From LB3-1 sp036401895 (GTDB lineage: Bacteria; Chloroflexota; Chloroflexia; Chloroflexales; Kallotenuaceae), in assembly GCA_036401895.1 (NCBI GenBank), contig DASWTW010000169.1, positions 1 to 63,772 of the forward strand: a stretch of 63,772 nt of DNA, in the 5' to 3' direction. Made by a program: the position numbers and the translations under genes. Shown piece by piece: positions 22,657 through 30,883 of the stretch. The notes under the pieces are model-generated. The model was given only the letters and a program-made list of their open reading frames with translations, was not told the origin of the DNA and ran no database searches. Positions within the stretch are counted from its first letter, which is position 1, and the number at the start of each line of letters is the position of its first letter.

Positions 22657-23489
22657 GCTTCATCTCCCAGATACGCCTCGATCACAGCCGGATCGTGCTG
22701 CACCTTGGCGGGATCGCCTAGCGCGATCAGATGGCCGAAATCCAGCACCGCAATCCGATCGCAGAGATCCATCACCAGCGGCACGTGATGTTCGATCAGC
22801 AGGATCGTGATATGGTACTTATCGCGCAGAAAGCGGATGAACTCGCTCAAGCCCTGCTTTTCGTGCGCGTTCATGCCCGCCGCCGGCTCGTCCAGCAGCA
22901 GCAGCCGGGGATCGAGCGCCAGCGCTCGCGCGATCTCTAGCCGCCGCTGATCGCCGTAGGAAAAGTTGCGCGCCTGGACATGCGCCCGATCGGCGAGACC
23001 GACCATTTCCAGCAGCTCCATCGCCCGCGCCGTGGTTTTGCGCTCATCCGACGGCGCCGGCGGCAGATTGAAGACGCCAAAGATCAGGCCGATCACACCA
23101 CCAAGCGTGTGCGTGTGCCGCGCGATCTTGACGTTCTCCAGCGCCGAGAGCGAGCCAAACAGCCGGATATTCTGGAATGTGCGCGCGATGCCCTTCTGAG
23201 CGATCTGGTGCGGACGCTGGCCGGTAAACTCTTCGCCCCGAAAAAAAAGCTGGCCGTGAGTCGGCGGGATCAGCCCGGTGATCAGATTGAAGAGCGTGGT
23301 CTTGCCCGCGCCGTTTGGCCCGATCAGCCCGAAGATCTCGCCTTTTTCGACCACAAACGAGACGCTGTTGACAGCCATCAGCCCACCGAACTGGCGCGTC
23401 ATCCCCCGAATATCCAGCACCTTCTGGTCGTCGATCGGCACGCGACGGGCGCGAATTTCTTCTTCTGTCATTTCCCAGGTAGGCGGCAT
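22653..23489 (-). CDS. livG: Branched-chain amino-acid ABC transporter, ATPase
   Basis: The second LIV ATPase (278 residues from the ATG at 23489; a TTG 24 nt upstream is possible, and no strong ribosome site decides between them). Walker A GPNGAGKTTLF, signature SYGDQRRLEIARAL, Walker B LLLLDEPAAGM and H-loop LLIEHHVPLVM. The insert between the Q-loop and signature (ARHTHTLGG...FNLPPAPSDER) and the AGM after Walker B are LivG traits. It pairs with LivF and sits 45 nt downstream of livM. Confidence 0.93.
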   Translation of the reverse strand: MPPTWEMTEEEIRARRVPIDDQKVLDIRGMTRQFGGLMAVNSVSFVVEKGEIFGLIGPNGAGKTTLFNLITGLIPPTHGQLFFRGEEFTGQRPHQIAQKGIARTFQNIRLFGSLSALENVKIARHTHTLGGVIGLIFGVFNLPPAPSDERKTTARAMELLEMVGLADRAHVQARNFSYGDQRRLEIARALALDPRLLLLDEPAAGMNAHEKQGLSEFIRFLRDKYHITILLIEHHVPLVMDLCDRIAVLDFGHLIALGDPAKVQHDPAVIEAYLGDEA

Positions 23490-23534
23490 AGTTTCACTCG
23501 TATGCGAAAACAATCATCGGCGACAAACGGCTCG

Positions 23535-24497
23535 CTAGCGGCGCTGCGCCCCACGATCGACGGGCTGTCGACTGTTCACAGGTGCCGCGCGCCGTCCTCG
23601 ACGGCCAAACCAGCGCTCAAGCAGATCCGGCGTGACCATGCCCTGTGGAAAAAAGACCGTGCCCAGCGCGATCAGCACACCAAAAATGATCAGCCGGCCG
23701 TTGCGCAAAAATTCGGCCAGCCAGACCGGCAGCCCGCCAACATCGGCCAGCGCACGCAGCAGCTCCGGCAGCGCGGTGAGCGCCATACCGCCCACCACTG
23801 GCCCGACAAAGGTGCGCGAGCCGCCGATCAGCACAAAGGCCAGATAGTTGATGCTGTTATCGAAGGTGCCCTGGCGCGCATTCCAGGTGTTGAGCACATG
23901 CGCGCTGAGCGCCCCGACAATTCCCGCCAGGATTGCGCCGAGGGTGAAGGCCAGCACTTTATTGTAGGTCGGGTTGATGCCCATCGCGGCGGCCGCCAGC
24001 TCATCCTCACGAATCGCCGCAAACGCCCGGCCGGTGCGGATGCGCTCCAGACGGTAGATGAAAAACATGCTCAGCAGCAGCAGCGGGATGGCGATCCACA
24101 GATACGAGCTGCGCTCGCCGAAGGGCTGCGGAATGCCGAAGATCCCGACCGCGCCGCCGGTGATCTCCAGATTCAGCGAGAGCACGCGCAGAATCTCCAC
24201 AAACGCGATCGTCGCCAGCGCCAGGTAGATGCCGCGCAGGCGCAGCGCCGGTACGCCCACCACCAGCGCCAGAGCGCCGCAGGCCAGGCCCGCCGCCGCC
24301 ATCTCCGCCAGCAGATACAGCACCGGAAACGGGCCGGTCACGATAAAATACTTGGTGGACATCACCGCAGCGATATAGCCGCCGAGCGCGTAGAAGCCTG
24401 GACTAGCAAGCGAGAGCTGACCAGCCATCAGCGGCAGGTACAGCGACAGCGCCAGCATCGCCGCCAGAATCATAGAGATAAACAAGAAGCTATTCAT
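23535..24497 (-). CDS. livM: Branched-chain amino-acid ABC transporter, permease
   Basis: Inner-membrane permease of 320 residues with about eight to nine spans. The family segments are present: LSLASPGFYALGGYIAAV near the N-terminus, RGIYLALATIAFVEILRV, and the cytoplasmic coupling helix RTGRAFAAIREDELAAAAMG that contacts the ATPases. GGGAG precedes the ATG. It forms the translocation path with LivH; the C-terminal ~25 residues are basic and polar. Confidence 0.94.
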   Translation of the reverse strand: MNSFLFISMILAAMLALSLYLPLMAGQLSLASPGFYALGGYIAAVMSTKYFIVTGPFPVLYLLAEMAAAGLACGALALVVGVPALRLRGIYLALATIAFVEILRVLSLNLEITGGAVGIFGIPQPFGERSSYLWIAIPLLLLSMFFIYRLERIRTGRAFAAIREDELAAAAMGINPTYNKVLAFTLGAILAGIVGALSAHVLNTWNARQGTFDNSINYLAFVLIGGSRTFVGPVVGGMALTALPELLRALADVGGLPVWLAEFLRNGRLIIFGVLIALGTVFFPQGMVTPDLLERWFGRRGRRAAPVNSRQPVDRGAQRR

Positions 24498-24527
24498 GAT
24501 CAGCTCCCGATGACACCTCGCGAAAAG

Positions 24528-25478
<951 letters not shown>

Positions 25479-25637
25479 AGTCCTCCTGTCGCCGGAGCGA
25501 ATACGAACATGCGCGAGTTGTGAGCGATGGAACGATCAAGCTGAGGTCGCGGGGGTTGGCCTCATAGCTGAGCTGGGAGCTGCGGCGGCAGCTTGACAGG
25601 CTGAGATAGCAGCGGCTACCTCAGCCTGCTGACGATT

Positions 25638-26951
25638 CTACTTCACAAAGATAAACTGTCCGTTAGCGCCGGACTCGTCCATCTTGATCTGCGCGACGTA
25701 GAACTGCTCCTGGTTGATCTCGCCCTCTGGCGTGAACGAGATCTTGCCCAGCGGCGTCTCGTACGATCCGGCCAGCACCTGCTGGTTGAGCTGCGTGCGC
25801 AGATCCGGCAGCGCCAGCGAGCTGAGCGGCGTCTTCTTGTCCAGCTCGGTGAGCGCCTCGACAAAGACCTGCACGCCCGCAAACGCCTGCGCGCTGAACT
25901 GTGGCGGCTCCTTGCTCTGCTTGGCCTTGTAGGCCTCGCGGAACTCGTTGTTGATCTCGTTGGCGGTCTCGTAGCTGTAGGCCTGCGCGATCAAAATGCC
26001 GTCGCACTGCTTGCCGCAGACCGGGAAAATATTTGTGGTGTTCAAACCGTTACCACCGATGATCTGGCCCTGGAAGCCGAGATCGCGCAGCTGCTTGACG
26101 AGGTTACCGCCGTCGGCAGCCAGGCCCGAGATGATCGCGAGATCCGGCTGGGCCGTCAGCGCGTTGGTGACCTGCGACGTGAAATCGGTATCGGTCGTCT
26201 GGAACTGCTGGACCGTCACCAGCTCCAGCTTGTAGGTATCGGTCACGGCCTGCTGGAACGTCACCGTCTCCGACTTGCTGAAGGCGTCGTTCTGAGCGAA
26301 GAAGACAGCCACTTTTTTGATGTTCGGATTGACATCCAGCGCCGCTTTGACCGCGTTCGGCGCGACGACCGCCACCGGAGCCGAGACGCGCGCGATATAC
26401 TCGCCGATCTCGGGAATGCCCTTCGCCGTGTTTGACGGCGCGATCACCGGCACTTTGGCCTGCTCGGCGATCGGATCGGCGGCAAACGCCTGCTGCGAGA
26501 GCGTCGGCCCGACGATACCCACGATCTGGTTGCTGTTGATCAGCGTCTGGAACGCGTTGATCGTGCCGGCCTCATCGCCGCCGGTATCCTGGAAGATCAG
26601 CTTGATCGGCCGTCCGTTCACGCCGCCGCGCTGATTGAAAAACTCTTCGGCGAGCTGCGCTCCGATCACCTGCTCCTGGCCAAGCAGCGCCACGTTGCTG
26701 GACTGCGCCACCGCAATGCCGATCTCGATCGGCTCACCCGAGGCTGCGGCGCCCGAGCTGGAAGCTGCCGGCGAGCCGCTGGCCTCCGGCGCAGCGCTGG
26801 CGGCGGATGAAGCGCTGGCGGCTGGCGCAGAGCCGGCCGGCTGTGTGGCGCTCGTCGTATCGGTGCTGCTTTGTGGGGGCGTGCCTCCACAGCTGGCCAG
26901 CAGCGCGACGGCGACAACCATCAACAGCAGCCGGTACACAAAACGAAACAT
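25638..26951 (-). CDS. livK: Branched-chain amino-acid ABC transporter, substrate-binding lipoprotein
   Basis: A 437-residue extracytoplasmic binding protein of the Peripla_BP_6 / LIV type. The signal peptide ends in a lipobox LLASC, so it is lipid-anchored, as usual where the binding protein would otherwise be lost. A ~45-residue Ser/Ala/Pro linker follows, then the two-lobed domain (EPIEIGIAVAQSSNVALLGQ, RGGVNGRPIKLIFQDTGGDE, IVGIVGPTLSQQAFAADPIA). Ligand could be Leu/Ile/Val or another small amide; sequence alone does not decide. First gene of the operon, with GAGGAGGT before the ATG and a good promoter 37 nt upstream. Confidence 0.93.
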   Translation of the reverse strand: MFRFVYRLLLMVVAVALLASCGGTPPQSSTDTTSATQPAGSAPAASASSAASAAPEASGSPAASSSGAAASGEPIEIGIAVAQSSNVALLGQEQVIGAQLAEEFFNQRGGVNGRPIKLIFQDTGGDEAGTINAFQTLINSNQIVGIVGPTLSQQAFAADPIAEQAKVPVIAPSNTAKGIPEIGEYIARVSAPVAVVAPNAVKAALDVNPNIKKVAVFFAQNDAFSKSETVTFQQAVTDTYKLELVTVQQFQTTDTDFTSQVTNALTAQPDLAIISGLAADGGNLVKQLRDLGFQGQIIGGNGLNTTNIFPVCGKQCDGILIAQAYSYETANEINNEFREAYKAKQSKEPPQFSAQAFAGVQVFVEALTELDKKTPLSSLALPDLRTQLNQQVLAGSYETPLGKISFTPEGEINQEQFYVAQIKMDESGANGQFIFVK

Positions 26952-26987
26952 CTGACTACCTCCTCACCGAGTAAAGGCTGGTCTGCG

Positions 26988-27017
26988 ATTGTAGCACCGC
27001 TACAGACTGAGGGTCAA
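26988..27017 (-). promoter_or_regulatory. Sigma-70 promoter of the liv operon
   Basis: On the minus strand TTGACC (27017-27012), 18-bp spacer, TACAAT (26993-26988). The leader would be about 30 nt. Confidence 0.75.
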
Positions 27018-27129
27018 CTCATAAAACCCGCTCTGTGGCTACGAGCCAGCGAAATGCTCACAAGATACTCCCTGCTTGTGGTATGCTTATTGCTACTTCC
27101 GGCAGGTTATACAATCCAAGGAGGCACCC

Positions 27130-27756
27130 TTGCTCATCCTACGACCTTACCCGGCGCTCTCCAGCCGTCTATCTGTCTTCGAGCTGATCAGCGATATTCC
27201 CGGACATTTTCTGCGCTATAAACGCACAATGCTCGACATCAGCCATATGATCGAGGAAACCGCCGCCGCGCACACGCCCGGCTGCTCGCTGTGGGTCGGC
27301 TTTCAAAAGTTTTCCTTGTTCGCCGCCCAGGAGCAGCGCTATCGCCGGCTGGCCCAATCCTGGGAGCACTGCTGGATCTTCGGCGTGGACGATGCGCCGC
27401 TGCCTGAGTTGCCCAACATCACGCCGGTTGCGCTCTCGCCGGATCATCCGCTGACCAAAGAATGGTTTGTGGTCGCCGATGGCCCATCGTTTGGCTCGGC
27501 GCTGCTGGCGGCGGATACCAGCGGCTTTGCGATCGCGGATCGCCAGCGCCAGTTCATGGGCCTGTGGAGCGCCGACCCCGCGCTGGTGCGGCTGGCTAGC
27601 TCGCGGCTGGCCCAGGCGATCGACGAGCCCGCGCCGCTCTGGAACATCGACTGTGCCAGCACGCTGCGCGCCTACGATCAGATGGCCAACTGGCTGGTCG
27701 CGACCCAGGAAGAGCGCGCGGCACCCCAGCAGACCAGACCCGCTACGGCATCCTAA
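27130..27756 (+). CDS. DICT sensory domain protein
   Basis: A 208-residue stand-alone DICT domain (the sensory domain named from diguanylate cyclases and two-component systems). Recognised by SVFELISDIPGHFLRYKRT, LWVGFQKFSLFAAQEQRY and the ITPVALSPDHPLTKEWFVV to FGSALLAADT segment. I chose the TTG at 27130 because AAGGAGG lies 5 nt upstream; an in-frame ATG at 27076 has no such site. There is no fused GGDEF, kinase or helix-turn-helix domain, so it would act through a partner. Divergent from the liv operon; no operon partner downstream. Confidence 0.8.
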   Translation: MLILRPYPALSSRLSVFELISDIPGHFLRYKRTMLDISHMIEETAAAHTPGCSLWVGFQKFSLFAAQEQRYRRLAQSWEHCWIFGVDDAPLPELPNITPVALSPDHPLTKEWFVVADGPSFGSALLAADTSGFAIADRQRQFMGLWSADPALVRLASSRLAQAIDEPAPLWNIDCASTLRAYDQMANWLVATQEERAAPQQTRPATAS

Positions 27757-27842
27757 GCGCTGTCAGGTGAGAGTATGTCTCCTGGCTCCGCCTTATACGC
27801 CTCTTTGAGAGAATAGACGAAAGCGTTGTACCAGAAGCTACG

Positions 27843-27873
27843 GGGCATATACGAATCAGATTCGTATATGCCC
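27843..27873. repeat. Perfect 14-bp-arm palindrome
   Basis: GGGCATATACGAAT (27843-27856) pairs exactly with 27860-27873 around a 3-nt loop CAG. No T-run follows on either side. It could end transcription of the DICT gene or be a protein-binding site 40 bp upstream of the GNAT promoter. Confidence 0.75.
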
Positions 27874-27913
27874 TAGTTGGGCTGCTCAATCGTAAGCTCT
27901 GCTACTTGATGGC

Positions 27914-27922
27914 TGATATAAT
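27914..27922 (+). promoter_or_regulatory. Extended -10 promoter of a GNAT gene
   Basis: TGATATAAT: a TG dinucleotide one base before TATAAT (27917-27922), 27 nt upstream of the start codon. Confidence 0.6.
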
Positions 27923-27948
27923 CATCTCTTACTGATCAAAGGATAGTT

Positions 27949-28557
27949 ATGACCCAAGGGCACGACACACCTCCTACTCTCTATGAGCTGCCTCATGAGC
28001 TCCGTGGCGTACGAGTGTGTCTACGCCCGTATGCCGTAGGTAATGGCGTTGTTGTGCAGGAGGCAATTGAGGAGTCACGCGACCATCTACGCCCATGGAT
28101 GGCATGGGTAGACTCACGAAGGACTGTGCAAGAATGTGAAATCTATGTACGGCAGGCGCTGGCGCGGTGGGTCATACGCGAGGACTTCACCGTTGGAATG
28201 TGGGACTGTTCAACAGGCCGGTATCTTGGAGGCATCTGGTGCAGCGAGATAGATTGGCGAATACCAGCGATGGGGATTGGTTACTGGGTCCGTGCGTCTG
28301 CGCAAGGTCAGGGCTATGTAACTGAGGCCGTCACTCTGCTGTGCAAGCTCGCGTTTATTTCGTTAGCCGCCCAACGAGTAAGCATTCGGTGTGATGCTAC
28401 CAATACCAGGAGCGCAAACATACCGCGCCGCCTCGGTTTTGTTCACGAGGCCACCCTACGCAACGATAGCCGCAATACAAAGGGTGACCTCACCGATACA
28501 CTTGTATTCGCCCTCACACGCGACGATTATGACCAGCTTCAGTGGTCACACACATAG
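27949..28557 (+). CDS. GNAT N-acetyltransferase, RimJ/RimL-like
   Basis: A 202-residue acetyltransferase of the RimJ/RimL group, which acetylates protein N-termini or small amines from acetyl-CoA. Opening RGVRVCLRPYAVGNGVVVQE and the acetyl-CoA loop IGYWVRASAQGQGYVTEA are typical, followed by VSIRCDATNTRSANIPRRLGF. The last motif normally reads N..S..VxEKxGF; NIPRRLGF is a variant. AAAGGA precedes the ATG. Base composition is more AT-rich than in the liv operon, and it begins a ~3-kb low-GC stretch of small genes. Confidence 0.85.
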   Translation: MTQGHDTPPTLYELPHELRGVRVCLRPYAVGNGVVVQEAIEESRDHLRPWMAWVDSRRTVQECEIYVRQALARWVIREDFTVGMWDCSTGRYLGGIWCSEIDWRIPAMGIGYWVRASAQGQGYVTEAVTLLCKLAFISLAAQRVSIRCDATNTRSANIPRRLGFVHEATLRNDSRNTKGDLTDTLVFALTRDDYDQLQWSHT

Positions 28558-28903
28558 CGTACGCCATACACACAAGTACAGCTCTCATCATCAGTTCGAC
28601 ACGCTGGCCGTACTACAAACTTCTTGTGAGCCTTTGGAAAGCTGCGTTGCTACACGTGCAGCCCAACACGGCGCTGCACATGACGCCGGTAAACGTAGCA
28701 AAAATCGTGATATATAATAAACACGTGTTTGATGTGGCAAGCGCATACCAATGGCGTGGGGCGCGTGTGAGCTTGGGCGTTAGCGCGTTAATCGCAATAC
28801 ACCAATGGCCTTAACAGCCCAGGAACGCATGTACGTTGTTGCGTTCACTTCGGCTATACGCTTGCTTCCTAAACGAGCTTATCAGCGAGTACGGTGATAC
28901 AGG
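28558..28903. other. Intergenic region before the immunity-like array
   Basis: A 346-bp AT-rich gap. TATAAT at 28713-28718 is followed immediately by the 12-bp palindrome AAACACGTGTTT (28719-28730), positioned like an operator at a transcript start. Nine-base direct repeats ACCAATGGC (28747 and 28801) and an imperfect inverted repeat (28775-28782 with 28812-28820) lie downstream. I see no gene. Confidence 0.5.
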
Positions 28904-29308
28904 TTGATCGAGTCTGCCGAACAGTTTATCGAGCTTCGTCTCAGTACGGATCAAGCTGATTATCACCGTGCCGCGCATGACGAAGCACCATTTGCGGTAT
29001 GGCACCGCGTGATTGAGGTGTACCCATCGTTCCGTTTCTGGGTCGCGCAGAACAAAACTGTTCCGGTCGAGATTCTTGAAGTGTTAAGTGAAGACCCCGA
29101 CCCGGATGTTCGAGGTATGGTGGCACGAAAACGCAAGCTTCCTGAGCATCTGCAACTTAAACTTGCTGCTGATCATGATGTGACAGTGCGATCAGGCATT
29201 GCGTGGAATGCGAAAGCTACCAAAGCCGTTTTAGAGTATCTTGCCCATGATGTGGAACCTGCCATTCGTAAAAAAGTACGTGAGCGGTTGCACCACAAGC
29301 TGTCCTAA
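28904..29308 (+). CDS. Small helical-repeat protein, possible immunity protein
   Basis: A 134-residue acidic/basic mixed protein. From residue ~38 it is made of short helical units, each about 24 residues: FRFWVAQNKTVPVEILEVLS, VRGMVARKRKLPEHLQLKLA, VRSGIAWNAKATKAVLEYLA, like ARM/HEAT or leucine-rich-variant repeats. Start is a TTG with GGTGA upstream; an alternative is not obvious. Similar proteins occur scattered near toxin-immunity loci, but I cannot name a family with certainty. First of four small genes with loose spacing (148, 115 and 61 nt). Confidence 0.55.
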   Translation: MIESAEQFIELRLSTDQADYHRAAHDEAPFAVWHRVIEVYPSFRFWVAQNKTVPVEILEVLSEDPDPDVRGMVARKRKLPEHLQLKLAADHDVTVRSGIAWNAKATKAVLEYLAHDVEPAIRKKVRERLHHKLS

Positions 29309-29456
29309 ACTCCGTAGTCTCCCCTAGCAAGACGGTGCAGCGGATACGAGCCTACTTCACCGTTTTTCATGCTTAGCAGGGTTCGTGCTGCACGAAAATT
29401 GGAGGAGGTGGCGTGGCAGCGTCTCAGCTCAGCCGTTATAAGCCTTGAAGAGCCAG

Positions 29457-29747
29457 ATGGAACTGCACAAGCTTGTTGAAACAGTATCGGATGAGCGATC
29501 CTTCCTGGCGTTCGTGGATGCTCTGCTTAAGGATCGGGAGCTAGCGGCGGCGGAAGAAAAGGCTTCATCATCCGGCGCGGATGAGCTACCTCAGCACCGC
29601 TGGGAAAACGTCACGATCGAAGCCTTCTTAGAAGCTGCGCACGCTTGGGCGAAAGACTCAGACTTTGGTGCCAGACAGGGCCTTAAGGCAGCTTCTCCTT
29701 GGAAGAAGTTCGCTGTGTTTCTGTACTGCGGCAAGATGTATGAGTAG
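29457..29747 (+). CDS. DUF7660-like small protein
   Basis: A 96-residue protein with MELHKLVETVSDERSFLAFV at the start and the pattern W-x-N-x-T-I-x-x-F-L-E-A-A-x-A-W followed by SPWKKFAVFLYCGKMYE at the end, which matches what I know of the DUF7660 family. The ATG at 29457 has GAAGAG upstream; a TTG four codons earlier is the alternative. Cytoplasmic, no catalytic motif. The family is often found beside immunity-type genes; no function is proven. Confidence 0.6.
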   Translation: MELHKLVETVSDERSFLAFVDALLKDRELAAAEEKASSSGADELPQHRWENVTIEAFLEAAHAWAKDSDFGARQGLKAASPWKKFAVFLYCGKMYE

Positions 29748-29862
29748 CAAGACTTATAACAGGCTGTTGAGCCGGAGCTGACGCTTGTGAACGCGGCGAA
29801 AAATCACGTGTATCCTCGTCTCGCGCAGCAATATCGCTTTCGCCTTAAGGGATAGGCACGTT

Positions 29863-30132
29863 ATGAGTCTGCACGAAAAATATGCGTGTCCGTGTTGTGG
29901 TTATACAACGCTTGATGAGCCACCGCCCGGCACCTATGGGATTTGTCCGGTCTGTTATTGGGAAGATGATGCGGTACAGTATCACGATCCCGATTATGCA
30001 GGCGGCGCGAATCAGGTGTCGCTCCGACAAGCACAGGCAAACTTTCGTACATTTGGGGCTGAAAGCCGGGCAAGTCTCCGTTTTGTTCGCAAACCAACTG
30101 AGGATGAGCGGCGCGCACAGGATGAAGTGTAA
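29863..30132 (+). CDS. Cysteine-rich CPCC family protein
   Basis: An 89-residue zinc-ribbon-like protein: YACPCCGYTTLDEPPPGTYG then ICPVCYWEDDAVQYHDPDY, the signature of the cysteine-rich CPCC family (two CxxC pairs, so one metal site), with the usual QANFRTFG after it. AAGGGAT precedes the ATG. Members occur in polymorphic-toxin immunity clusters and as orphans. No toxin gene is adjacent here. Confidence 0.75.
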   Translation: MSLHEKYACPCCGYTTLDEPPPGTYGICPVCYWEDDAVQYHDPDYAGGANQVSLRQAQANFRTFGAESRASLRFVRKPTEDERRAQDEV

Positions 30133-30193
30133 ATCGACAGCGCGCGGATCAGGGCAACTGTTCGACAGATATTCACGAAATGGAACTGCTGAT

Positions 30194-30721
30194 ATGCCTT
30201 CATCGGTGCGTGATCTCCTTGCGCGTGAAGACTTTTTCGATGCAGCTATTTTGTGGCATGGCTTCACAGACTACATGCGCGACTATGAAATCATAGTCGG
30301 TGCGCGAAACGGTCCACCATACACGGATGTTCACCGCTATCAATTTATTGGATGTGTTGCAGCCATGTGTACGACGGCGCTTCCTCCAGCATCCTTTGTC
30401 CAGTCGCTTCCAGATCAGCTAGTGTATGCCGGTCCTGATTATCCCGACCAGGATGTTCCTGATGGCTTTGTGTGGGGTGTGCGCTACTCCACAGCCTATC
30501 CGGGCCTTACCTATGTTGAACAGGGCGAATATGCGCGTACCTGGTCACAAACTTTGAATTACCCGATGCATGAAATAACCCTTGAAACAGAAGCCTTTCA
30601 TTTGCGATTGGTCTTTGCCGATGTCCGGTATGTGTTCGTCGGACACGATGCAGCCGCCTGGGTACGAAAAATGTATCCCATTTCACTACCTGATACGACG
30701 ACCGAGGGCGCTGAGGGATAA
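30194..30721 (+). CDS. YxiG-like domain protein, possible immunity protein
   Basis: A 175-residue protein resembling the YxiG-like domain: ILWHGFTDYMRDYEIIVGAR, a central FVWGVRYSTAYPGLTYVEQG and a C-terminal EAFHLRLVFADVRYVFVG. ATG at 30194 with a weak GGA upstream; the same frame is open further upstream but overlaps the CPCC gene. YxiG in Bacillus lies in a toxin-immunity operon, and that is the only hint to function. The last of the four small genes; a GC-rich region resumes just after. Confidence 0.6.
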   Translation: MPSSVRDLLAREDFFDAAILWHGFTDYMRDYEIIVGARNGPPYTDVHRYQFIGCVAAMCTTALPPASFVQSLPDQLVYAGPDYPDQDVPDGFVWGVRYSTAYPGLTYVEQGEYARTWSQTLNYPMHEITLETEAFHLRLVFADVRYVFVGHDAAAWVRKMYPISLPDTTTEGAEG

Positions 30722-30883
30722 TGTGCTGCGCAAGCCAATACATCGCTGAAGCACAACACGCGTGGAGCAGATCCACACACCTGATCCTCGTCCTCGTCCA
30801 ATAATCTCATCGCTCAGAGCAACCTGCGGTATGATGGACCTCTAAAGACACGCGATGTTCCCGCGTGCCCGGTGAGTGCGCCT

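Noticed and set aside
28747..28820. Integron attC-like site (ACCAATGGC repeats and inverted GGGCGTTA/TAACAGCCC)
   Set aside because: The core boxes do not fit GTTRRRY / RYYYAAC, no integrase is present and no second copy follows the next genes.
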